Both the position numbers and the translations under genes were made by a program. Under the pieces are notes generated by a model. That model was not told where the DNA came from, did not search any database, and worked only from the letters and a program-made list of their open reading frames with translations. Below are positions 24,322 to 32,099 of a stretch of DNA of 42,017 nucleotides, one piece after another. This DNA is from Alphaproteobacteria bacterium. Lineage in GTDB: Bacteria > Pseudomonadota > Alphaproteobacteria > Rs-D84. Where the stretch lies: NCBI GenBank assembly GCA_009783855.1, contig WRCO01000009.1, forward strand, positions 1 through 42,017, read 5' to 3'. Positions within the stretch are counted from its first letter, which is position 1. Every line of letters begins with the position of its first letter.

Positions 24322-25174
24322 GAAGCTGGTTGGAAAATTTTTTACAATTTATGCCCTGTGCCTTATGCCTTGCGCCCTTTATGCAAATTGCGGCGTTCGC
24401 GGAGTGGAGGCGAGCGCGCCCGTCCTTTGCGGCATCGCAAGACAGGGCGGCATGCTTTACGGCGAACTTGATGACAATTGGAACGTGTACAGCGGCGATG
24501 AAAAAATATCGATGAACGGGATTTTTATCATCGGGCTTGACCGCGACCATCCGGAAAATCTGCAATTAAGGTTCTGCAAGCCTGCACGCCGCCGCGCGGG
24601 CGATTGCAGCGTTTATACATACAGAATAGAACAGCGGACGTACCAGGAACAAAGAATCACGGTAAGCCGGGTGTTCGACGAACTTGCGGCGGATGTTCTT
24701 CGCCGCATTGAATCCGAAAATGCGCTTGTCCGGCGAAATCGCGCAGAGGCGGCGAATCTTGACGCGACGGGCTTTATGGATATGAGATTGCCGGATAATA
24801 TGATGGGGCATCGCATAAGCGCGGTTTTCGGGTCGCGCCGCATAGTCAATAATTATCCGCGCCGTCCGCATCTTGGCGTCGATATTGCGGCGCCGCGCGG
24901 CACAAAGGTCAAACCGGTCGCCGACGGGGTTGTGATTATCGCCGCCGACATGTTCTTTAACGGCAAGACGATTTTTATATCGCACGGGCACGGCATTGTT
25001 TCCGCATATATGCATATGGACAGCAAAGATGTGCGCGTCGGCGATACGGTGCGCCGGGGCGATGTCATCGGGACGGTCGGGTCGACGGGACGGTCTACCG
25101 GGCCGCATCTTCACCTTGGCGTGTATTGGCGGAATGTCGCGATTGACCCAAAGCTTGTGGTCGGGGGATTTTAA
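24320..25174 (+). CDS. M23 family metallopeptidase (LytM)
   Basis: RPHLGVDIAAPRGTKVKPVADGVVI...GNTIFISHGHGIVSAYMHM-like core...GSTGRSTGPHLHLGVYW. Confidence 0.9.
   Translation: MKLVGKFFTIYALCLMPCALYANCGVRGVEASAPVLCGIARQGGMLYGELDDNWNVYSGDEKISMNGIFIIGLDRDHPENLQLRFCKPARRRAGDCSVYTYRIEQRTYQEQRITVSRVFDELAADVLRRIESENALVRRNRAEAANLDATGFMDMRLPDNMMGHRISAVFGSRRIVNNYPRRPHLGVDIAAPRGTKVKPVADGVVIIAADMFFNGKTIFISHGHGIVSAYMHMDSKDVRVGDTVRRGDVIGTVGSTGRSTGPHLHLGVYWRNVAIDPKLVVGGF
24348..24383. repeat. Heptad block (ttatgcc ctgtgcc ttatgcc ttgcgcc ctttatgc), right arm, encodes signal peptide
   Basis: Period 7; inverted relative to 24292..24321. Confidence 0.9.
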
Positions 25175-25177
25175 TGA

Positions 25178-25203
25178 TGAATGTTGAAAGTTGAAAGTTG
25201 AAT
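25178..25203. repeat. Heptad block (tgttgaa agttgaa agttgaa ttgg)
   Basis: Period 7, intergenic. Confidence 0.85.
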
Positions 25204-25224
25204 TGGTGTGTCGGTTGTTTATGG

Positions 25225-25253
25225 CTGTCTACTATGGTAGACAGTCTGTTTTT
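25225..25253 (+). terminator. Palindrome/terminator ctgtctac-tatg-gtagacag followed by T-rich tract
   Basis: 8-bp perfect stem, then tctgttttttat. Confidence 0.65.
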
Positions 25254-25393
25254 TATACATTTGATTTTGGGAATGGCAAAAACTGTGATATAATTCCGCT
25301 ATGATATATGCGGGAGATATTAACACGATTATATGTGGCGTATGGGGTGCTCCCCTGCAATAAACCCAAAAACAAACCAATAAAGGAGAAACC

Positions 25394-25858
25394 ATGGACA
25401 AGACACTATTAATCACCGGGGCGCTGCTTGCGGTGTTTGCAATATCCGGTGCGGGTGCGCGTGTTGCGGATACGGAGCCTGTTGAAGAAGCGGCCCGGGA
25501 ACGGGTTACGCGCGGCGACACGACGGAATCGCACAGTGTGGCGCATAATCAGGCAAGAAGTTTAATCCGGGGGGAGGCCAAGGGGAACGAAAATATTATT
25601 ATTAGAAACCCGGCGGGCACATCACATGGAAGCATTCCGTCCTTTCAGGAATGTCAGCGTTTCCGCAGGGCAGCTAATTGCGTACAAAGGCCCAACAAAA
25701 GCCCAGAATTTGATTGTGATGGCGGTACTTTTATGAGAGTCCGGCCAAATGAATGCAGTGTAAGCGGTCCCCTTGAAGCGTTGAAATCCATTTTAACAGA
25801 AATGAAATTGAATTTTACGGTTCAGACAGGCGGGCGGGCAGCTGTAACGGATAACTAG
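25394..25858 (+). CDS. Hypothetical secreted protein (154 aa)
   Basis: Signal peptide MDKTLLITGALLAVFAISGAGA, SD aaaggagaaacc. Confidence 0.6.
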   Translation: MDKTLLITGALLAVFAISGAGARVADTEPVEEAARERVTRGDTTESHSVAHNQARSLIRGEAKGNENIIIRNPAGTSHGSIPSFQECQRFRRAANCVQRPNKSPEFDCDGGTFMRVRPNECSVSGPLEALKSILTEMKLNFTVQTGGRAAVTDN

Positions 25859-25881
25859 TTAATATGTCGGGGCTGTTAATT

Positions 25882-25908
25882 AAAACGCCGCTTTCGCGGC
25901 GTTTTTTT
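25882..25908. terminator. Rho-independent terminator between convergent genes
   Basis: aaaacgccgc-tttc-gcggcgttttttt. Confidence 0.9.
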
Positions 25909-26332
25909 ATCGTCTTTTCTTCTCGCTTTCTTCCTGTTCTTCCAAAGTAAGCGGGGCGAACGGACGCGCCATAAGGCGCTTGAGCCCGATTTCGTCGCCG
26001 GACAGCACGCTGTATCCGAATGTGCCTTTCTCAAGCCTGTCAAGCGCCGCGTCGATTTGACCCATTACCGCAACACTGCGTTCGTGCGCGTGCAACCGCA
26101 TATCCGCTTCGATTTCAAAAGTGGTGGTGTCGAAATCATCCGCCACGCCTTCGGTTTTATGTTTGATGTCAAGCGTGCCCATAACATCGTTCATTGTCGC
26201 GGTGATTTCTTCGCGCATGTCATGAAGAAGTTTGTAAAAATACGCGCGCTGTGTTTCGCACATGTATTCTTCGGTTTTTTTGGGGATGTATTTTGGGTCA
26301 AGCTCTATCGTCTTATAATTTTTCTTTGTCAT
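25907..26332 (-). CDS. DksA/TraR-family protein without zinc-finger cysteines
   Basis: MRLHAHERSVAVMGQIDAALDRLEKGTFGYSVLSGDEIGLKRLMARPFAPLTLEEQE. Confidence 0.82.
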   Translation of the reverse strand: MTKKNYKTIELDPKYIPKKTEEYMCETQRAYFYKLLHDMREEITATMNDVMGTLDIKHKTEGVADDFDTTTFEIEADMRLHAHERSVAVMGQIDAALDRLEKGTFGYSVLSGDEIGLKRLMARPFAPLTLEEQEESEKKRR

Positions 26333-26362
26333 GACATAGTCCTTTTTTCATATTGCGAAGCA

Positions 26363-26686
26363 TTACGCGCCATCCGCAAATTCATTAATCCAGCTTTCCA
26401 ATTCTTGTTCCGACAACAGGCCGGTCCGCGTCGATACAACCTCTCCGTCCCGAAACGCAAGCACCGCCGGAATGGACCGCACCCCGTATTTCGCGGGCAC
26501 GCGGCGGTTGGCGTCGTCGATTTCGAACTTTGCGAATTTTATGTGCGGGTGTTTCGCGGCGGCGGTTTCGAATATCGGGCCGAACATACGGCACGGGCCG
26601 CACCATTCCGCCCAAAAGTCTATAAGCGTAATGCCCCCAGCCACGTTTGAATCAAAATCAGAATCATTAATATGAATTAAAGCCAT
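26363..26686 (-). CDS. trxA: Thioredoxin
   Basis: LIDFWAEWCGPCRMFGPIFE...YGVRSIPAVLAFRDGEVV. Confidence 0.93.
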   Translation of the reverse strand: MALIHINDSDFDSNVAGGITLIDFWAEWCGPCRMFGPIFETAAAKHPHIKFAKFEIDDANRRVPAKYGVRSIPAVLAFRDGEVVSTRTGLLSEQELESWINEFADGA

Positions 26687-26890
26687 TTTTTCCTTCCCTT
26701 GGTTAAGACACCGGCGGAATATAGCGTATCGGTCTGTATTTGCAATAGGAAACTACCGAATCTGTCCCAATACAATATATTGTGCCAAAAACAACCGAAC
26801 GGCACTATATATAGATAAAATAGACCCGTCAAGAATAATTTTATTTCCGGAAAGTTTGTGATAGAATAGCGTTAGCAACAGGGGTCATTT

Positions 26891-27175
26891 ATGCGCGAAG
26901 ACGAAAAGATGTTTCAATTGGGCTTGGGGCTTTTAATAGTCGCTTTCATCATGATTGCGGCGTTCCAGGTGGCGTTCAGGATCCAGGAAAAAGACCGCGC
27001 CCGGACAAAGACGGCGATTATACGAACGCAACAGGAATACGCGCAAAAGCGGGCGTATTTTTCGGGGCTTTTGCGTCCGGAAAACCTTCGCGGCATCGTA
27101 TCCATGGCATTCCCAAGATTTGAAACCATAGGGTTCGGAAAGAATATAAATATAGGCGAGATACCGTTAAGATAA
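26891..27175 (+). CDS. Small bitopic membrane protein, FtsL-like by position and topology
   Basis: N-terminal TM followed by short extracytoplasmic region, immediately upstream of ftsI. Confidence 0.5.
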   Translation: MREDEKMFQLGLGLLIVAFIMIAAFQVAFRIQEKDRARTKTAIIRTQQEYAQKRAYFSGLLRPENLRGIVSMAFPRFETIGFGKNINIGEIPLR

Positions 27176-27206
27176 CGAGCCACCGGCACCAGCCACGAAT
27201 CACCAG
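27175..27206. repeat. Heptad block (gagccac cggcacc agccacg aatcacc agg) between ftsL-like and ftsI
   Basis: Period 7. Confidence 0.85.
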
Positions 27207-27213
27207 GGAAAAA

Positions 27214-28836
27214 ATGTTCGAAGTCGGCAAAGACATAATCAAAAATATAAGCGCGTCCGCAAAGTCGGAGAGTTCCGTGCGTCTGCGAATCATGCATTGG
27301 CTTTTTATAATCGCGTTCGCGGCGTTCGCCGTGCGCACCATACATCTTGGCATGCAGACAAGCGGCGCCACCCGCCGCGGAAGCGGACAGGGATACTGGG
27401 TGTCACAGCGCGCGGACATTGTTGACCGGACCGGCGCCATACTTGCGACTAATGTCGTATCGGGGCACATAGTCTTGCGCCCGCCGCATGTGCGCGACCG
27501 GGAACAGGCCGCGCGATTTATAAACAGCGTCATTCCGGAAATAAGCGTCGCGCGCGCGCTTGACGATATTGATTCAGGGCGACGGTTTATATTCCTTCGC
27601 CGGATGGCGTCCGACGAACAGCGCGCCGAAGTCAAACGCGCAAGAATCCCCGGAGTGTCGGTCGAAGAAACGGAACAGCGCAGATATCCGAAACGAAGCC
27701 TGTTCTCGCACGTGGTCGGGTTTGTCGGCACGGACATGCGCGGTTTAGAGGGGATGGAGCGCACCGAGAACAGATACCTTTCGGAAAATCGCGACCCGCT
27801 TGTCCTTTCCGTCGACGCGCGCATTCAATCCGTGTTTCATCGGGAACTTGCCGCCGCAAAACAAAGGTTCAGCGCGATTGGAGCGATGGGCATCCTTATG
27901 AATGCGCGCACCGGGGAAATAATCGCGATGGTGTCGCTTCCCGATTTTGACCCGGAAAACCGCGCGCTGTATAACCCAAGCCTTATGAAGAATCTGCCCC
28001 TGCGCGGCGTTTATGAAATGGGTTCAAGCTTCAAAGTCTTCAATACCGTAATGGCGGCGGAACACGGCATTCCTCTTACCCGGGAATATAACGTATCGCG
28101 CCCTTATCGGATTCTTAACCGGCACGGCCGCGTATCCGCGACAATTTCCGATATATCAAGCTTTCGCCCGCCGCGCCCAAGTATTTCGGTGGCGGAAATA
28201 CTGCGCCATTCGTCCAACGTCGGGTCTGTGCAGATTGCTTTGGACATGCCTGTGTCGGCCCAGGCGGAATTCTTCAGAAAGACATTTATGGACCGTGCGC
28301 TGGATTTGGAATTCGGCCGGACCGAGAGGCCGCTTATGCCCGCGCAATGGGGGCCGGTCGAACGCGCGACAATATCTTTCGGACACGGAATCGCGGTGAC
28401 GCCCATGCATTTGATACTTGCATTTAACGCGATGGTGAACGGCGGGGTTTATATATGGCCCACGATGCAGCGACGCGGTATCGGGCCCGTAGACGGCGCG
28501 CGCGTCATATCAAGCGAACTTTCCGCAGAAATTCGCGAAATCCTGTTCATGACCGCAGAAGAGGGAAGCGGACGCCGCGCACGTGTCGCCGGAATAAACA
28601 TAGGCGGAAAAACTTCGACTGCGGAAAAACGCGTGGACGGCGCGATAGACCGGACCCGCAACATGACTTCGTTCATTGTCGCGTTTCCGATTGAATCGCC
28701 GCAATACACCATGCTTGTCATGCTTGACGAGCCGCGCGGAATTCCCGAAACGTTCGGATGGCGGACCGCGGCGTGGAATGCGGTGCCGACAGCGGGCGCC
28801 ATAATGGACGCCATAATGCCGATGCTTTTTAATTAG
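27214..28836 (+). CDS. ftsI: Peptidoglycan transpeptidase PBP3/FtsI
   Basis: RADIVDRTGAILATNV; YEMGSSFKVFNT (SxxK); HSSN; GGKTSTAEK. Confidence 0.92.
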   Translation: MFEVGKDIIKNISASAKSESSVRLRIMHWLFIIAFAAFAVRTIHLGMQTSGATRRGSGQGYWVSQRADIVDRTGAILATNVVSGHIVLRPPHVRDREQAARFINSVIPEISVARALDDIDSGRRFIFLRRMASDEQRAEVKRARIPGVSVEETEQRRYPKRSLFSHVVGFVGTDMRGLEGMERTENRYLSENRDPLVLSVDARIQSVFHRELAAAKQRFSAIGAMGILMNARTGEIIAMVSLPDFDPENRALYNPSLMKNLPLRGVYEMGSSFKVFNTVMAAEHGIPLTREYNVSRPYRILNRHGRVSATISDISSFRPPRPSISVAEILRHSSNVGSVQIALDMPVSAQAEFFRKTFMDRALDLEFGRTERPLMPAQWGPVERATISFGHGIAVTPMHLILAFNAMVNGGVYIWPTMQRRGIGPVDGARVISSELSAEIREILFMTAEEGSGRRARVAGINIGGKTSTAEKRVDGAIDRTRNMTSFIVAFPIESPQYTMLVMLDEPRGIPETFGWRTAAWNAVPTAGAIMDAIMPMLFN

Positions 28837-28867
28837 TGGCTGGTGGTTCGTGCCGGTGGTTGGCACG
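28835..28867. repeat. Heptad block (gtggctg gtggttc gtgccgg tggttgg) downstream of ftsI
   Basis: Reverse-complement orientation to 27175..27206 and to 28967..29004. Confidence 0.8.
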
Positions 28868-28868
28868 G

Positions 28869-28888
28869 TTGTCCAATATATTGGACAA
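28869..28888. repeat. Perfect 20-bp palindrome
   Basis: ttgtccaatatattggacaa. Confidence 0.95.
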
Positions 28889-28926
28889 TCATTAATTAAC
28901 GCATAAAACAAAAATTAACGCATGAA

Positions 28927-28960
28927 ATAAAGGATGTCTGCTATAGTGGACATCCTTTAT
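28927..28960. repeat. Palindrome with 12-bp perfect arms
   Basis: ataaaggatgtc-tgctatagtg-gacatcctttat. Confidence 0.95.
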
Positions 28961-28966
28961 AATTAC

Positions 28967-29004
28967 CGGTACGGTCACGGGCACCGACACCAACACGGAT
29001 CACA
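28967..29004. repeat. Degenerate CAC-rich heptad-like block abutting nlpD-like stop codon
   Basis: ggtcacg ggcaccg acaccaa cacggatcac. Confidence 0.55.
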
Positions 29005-30195
29005 TTATCGCCTTAACTGCGTCGTCGGATTATACGCTTTCGTTCCGCGGCGGATTTGGAAATTCAATTGAGGTTCCGTCACCCGGCCGGTGCTTCCCAC
29101 CGTGCCGATTTTTTCGCCAAGATTCACGCGCGCGCCGCGCCGGACCGTCATAGTATCAAGATGCCCGTACACCGTCATCCACCCACCCGCATGCTGGATA
29201 ATTATAAGATTGCCCATGCCGCGCAATTCATTTCCGGCGTATGCGATAACGCCGTTTTCCGCAGCCCTTACCGCCGTACCGGCGCGCGCGGATATGTTTA
29301 TCCCGTCATTGAACAGGCCGTTTGGCTTTGCGCCGAACGGCGATATGACACGCCCCTGAACCGGCCAGGCAAACCGGGTGCCGGCGCGCGCGGGCGTTGC
29401 GGGAAGCCTTCCGGTCGGTCTTGACGACACTGTCCGTGTTTCCGTTATTGTCGGCGCCTCTGCGGGCGCGGGCGCCGCAGCCGCCGCGGGTGTATCAGCC
29501 GTGCGCGTCGCCGCCATGGTCGTGACGGTCGCAGGAAGGCGAAGCCGTTGTCCGACCGCAAGCCCGAACGGCGCTTCGATATTATTTTCACGGGCAAGAG
29601 TACTTAAGTCCACGCTGTAAGCGCGGCTTATGGAGTAAAGCGTTTCGCCCGCGCGGACGGTATGAAAACGCGCGCCCGGAATTTGCAGCTTTTGACCGAT
29701 GGCAAGCGTATACGGCGGCCGAAGATTGTTCGCTTCAATCAAATCGCGGACGGGAACGTTTGTCCGACGAGAAATGCTGAACACCGTGTCGCCTCTTTGC
29801 ACGGTGACTTCGCTTGTTTCCGGTGCGATAATTGTCGGCGGAGGCGCCGCTGCTATGCGCGCGGGCACAAGAAGCGGGTCATCGGCATCCGACGCGGGGC
29901 GGGGCGGGGCGCTTTCGCTCTGGCGCGGTTCCGGCGCGGGTGTCGGGGCGGGCGGCGGAGGCGGCCTGTAATCGTCCGGACTTTCTTTAAGGATGAAATC
30001 GTTTTTGCTTACGTGTTCCGGTTCCGCGCGGCCGTACAAATCGGTCGCGGGTGTGCCATAATGGGCGACCGTCCCCGGCGGTGGGCGTTGTTCCCGGCCC
30101 GTGGCAACGCTGTGGACGGCGCCCGAAACCTTTGGCGTTAAATCACAAGACCAAAGGAGCATGACGACAGGCAAAAGGCACAGGACTTTTTTCAC
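29005..30195 (-). CDS. LysM and M23 domain protein (NlpD-like)
   Basis: Two LysM (VQRGDTVFSISRRTNVPVRDLIEANNL; VRAGETLYSISRAYSVDLSTLARENNI) plus degenerate M23 GMGNLIIIQHAGGWMTVYGHLD. Confidence 0.9.
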   Translation of the reverse strand: MKKVLCLLPVVMLLWSCDLTPKVSGAVHSVATGREQRPPPGTVAHYGTPATDLYGRAEPEHVSKNDFILKESPDDYRPPPPPAPTPAPEPRQSESAPPRPASDADDPLLVPARIAAAPPPTIIAPETSEVTVQRGDTVFSISRRTNVPVRDLIEANNLRPPYTLAIGQKLQIPGARFHTVRAGETLYSISRAYSVDLSTLARENNIEAPFGLAVGQRLRLPATVTTMAATRTADTPAAAAAPAPAEAPTITETRTVSSRPTGRLPATPARAGTRFAWPVQGRVISPFGAKPNGLFNDGINISARAGTAVRAAENGVIAYAGNELRGMGNLIIIQHAGGWMTVYGHLDTMTVRRGARVNLGEKIGTVGSTGRVTEPQLNFQIRRGTKAYNPTTQLRR

Positions 30196-30228
30196 GCATA
30201 AATTATACCATAAATCCGGTGGATTTTC

Positions 30229-30933
30229 TTAATCTTTCTTCATAAATAATATCGAAATTTCGAATAACAAAAGAAGCGGCAAAGCAAGAAGAATCTGTGA
30301 CAATATATCCGGCGGGGTAAGCACCGCCGCAAAAATAAATATCCCGACCATCGCAAACCGGCGCGATTTTACGACCATGCGTCGCGAAAGAACCCCGATT
30401 CGGTTCAGCGCTATGAGCACAAGCGGCAATTGAAACGCGATTCCGAACGCTTTCAAAAGATTGATGACAAACGCCAAATGGTCGGTCGCTGTGGGCAGCA
30501 AAACGCTTGGCATCGCGCGCGTTTGGTTAAGCGATATGAAGAAATCGAAAATCACCGGAAAGATTACAAAATACGCGAACGCCGCGCCGGCAAGGAACAG
30601 CACGGGCGATATGGCAAGCATCGGCACGAAAAACCGGCGTTCGGACGGCTGCAGCCCCGGCGACGCGAACGACCATATATGATAAAGCGCGAACGGAGTC
30701 GCGGCGAATACCGCGAACAACAGCGCAAGCCGGAATTCAATCATCAATCCGTCGGTGACGCGTGTGTAAAGAATCGTGCCGCCCGGCCATGACGCGATAA
30801 GCGGTTGCAACAAAACTTCTTGAACATACGGTGCGACGAAAAATCCGGCGACGACGGCGATTGCAAAAAACAGCATCGTCCAAAGGATGCGATTGCGAAG
30901 TTCGACGAAATGTTGAAGCATGGTCATCTTCAT
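30229..30933 (-). CDS. tatC: Sec-independent protein translocase TatC
   Basis: MTMLQHFVELRNRILW...PLIASWPGGTILYTRVTDGLMIEFRLALLFAVFAATPFALYHIWSFASPGL. Confidence 0.95.
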   Translation of the reverse strand: MKMTMLQHFVELRNRILWTMLFFAIAVVAGFFVAPYVQEVLLQPLIASWPGGTILYTRVTDGLMIEFRLALLFAVFAATPFALYHIWSFASPGLQPSERRFFVPMLAISPVLFLAGAAFAYFVIFPVIFDFFISLNQTRAMPSVLLPTATDHLAFVINLLKAFGIAFQLPLVLIALNRIGVLSRRMVVKSRRFAMVGIFIFAAVLTPPDILSQILLALPLLLLFEISILFMKKD

Positions 30934-30953
30934 TTTTTGTCTTTACTTTGTGG

Positions 30954-31050
30954 CGTAGGGGCAAATATCATTTGCCCCTGATAATTCCAACAAATTCATG
31001 CTTTGTTTTTTGTTGGTGTTTTGCGGGGCAAATGATATTTGCCCCTACGG
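30954..31050. repeat. Foldback element: two inverted copies of a GTAGGGGCAAAT(NNN)ATTTGCCCC palindrome
   Basis: cgtaggggcaaatatcatttgcccctgat ... cggggcaaatgatatttgcccctacgg; spacer ccaacaaa/tttgttgg. Confidence 0.92.
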
Positions 31051-31304
31051 TTTTTGTCTTCCGGTACCCGGAACACGCTCATAACGTCGTCCATTGTTTT
31101 CTGGGTAAGGTCCGTGATGGGCTTTTCAAGTTCGATTTGTTCTTTGATTTCTTCCGCCGCGTCCGTGATTTTCCATACAAGTTCGCGGACGAATTTAACC
31201 GCGCGCGCAACAATGCGCGCCACATCGGGCCAGCTTTTCGCGGGTATCACCACAATCGCGACGACAAGGATTAATAAGAATTCACTTGGTGATATTCCGA
31301 ACAT
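30996..31304 (-). CDS. tatB: Twin-arginine translocase TatB
   Basis: MFGISPSEFLLILVVAIVVIPAKSWPDVARIVARAVKFVRELVWKI. Confidence 0.88.
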   Translation of the reverse strand: MFGISPSEFLLILVVAIVVIPAKSWPDVARIVARAVKFVRELVWKITDAAEEIKEQIELEKPITDLTQKTMDDVMSVFRVPEDKNRRGKYHLPRKTPTKNKA

Positions 31305-31394
31305 TTTTTATTCCTTGGGACTTGAAGTTACCGCCGCCTGCAAAGCTTTTTGAACCGTTTTTAAGGTTTTCTTTTTTGCTCATACCAGGCCTTT

Positions 31395-32015
31395 CTATTC
31401 AAAGAATGCGTCGCCGCCGCTGGCGGGCGTTGTGGTTCTGTGCCGTTGGATTTGGAAAAAGTTTCTTCCGAAATCTGTTTTGGTCTGCAGGTTGGCAAAC
31501 TTGACTTCTGTTGTTGCGCCGGTCGCATCCGTCACCGTCCATGCGTTAAGGCGAACCGGATTATTGTCAAACACGACAAGCATATTGCCAAGCCCCGGCG
31601 AATCTTTAATGTGCATTCTTAATGAGAATGTGTTCGTGTCCGCGTTTGTTTCCGTGACGGCTATGTCGGCGGTGCGCAGATTTATATTCGGCCTTACAAG
31701 AATTCCGGCGGGCGTCGATGTAAGCGGCACGGTGGTTATCTGGTCCAAAGATTTATCAAAGAAATACAAATCGCGGCCGTCGGCAATCAATTGTATCGGC
31801 GTACGATTGTAATCCAGCCGCACGCGTCCGGGGCGAAGCATGTGGAATTTTCCGGTGTCGCGCCGTCCGCCCGCGGTTTGGGTAAAATCGCCGGTAAGGC
31901 CCGTAATGCCGTTCAAATAATCTTCGGCGCGGCGGACAAGCGCGCTGTCAACATTTGCGGATGCGAATGTTGACAAGAGCATAGAGCATAGAGCACAGAT
32001 AATAGATTTTTTCAT
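31395..32015 (-). CDS. lolA: Outer-membrane lipoprotein carrier protein LolA
   Basis: RAEDYLNGITGLTGDFTQTA...GKFHMLRPGRVRLDYNRTPIQLIADGRDLYFFDKSLDQITTVPLTSTPAGILV. Confidence 0.9.
   Translation of the reverse strand: MKKSIICALCSMLLSTFASANVDSALVRRAEDYLNGITGLTGDFTQTAGGRRDTGKFHMLRPGRVRLDYNRTPIQLIADGRDLYFFDKSLDQITTVPLTSTPAGILVRPNINLRTADIAVTETNADTNTFSLRMHIKDSPGLGNMLVVFDNNPVRLNAWTVTDATGATTEVKFANLQTKTDFGRNFFQIQRHRTTTPASGGDAFFE
31946..31975. repeat. Perfect 10-bp-arm palindrome encoding LolA signal-peptide end
   Basis: tgtcaacatt-tgcggatgcg-aatgttgaca. Confidence 0.92.
31977..32010. repeat. Heptad block (agagcat agagcat agagcac agataat agat), encodes LolA signal peptide (antisense)
   Basis: Period 7; inverted partner at 32073..32099. 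Confidence 0.92.
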
Positions 32016-32072
32016 TGGTTATAACCTTTACACTTTCATTGTAGGCATAAAAGTCAAGACATCAAAGCAATA

Positions 32073-32099
32073 ATCTATGCTCTATTATCTATGCTCTTA
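32073..32099. repeat. Heptad block (tctatgc tctatta tctatgc tctta) overlapping recJ stop
   Basis: Inverted partner of 31977..32010. Confidence 0.88.
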
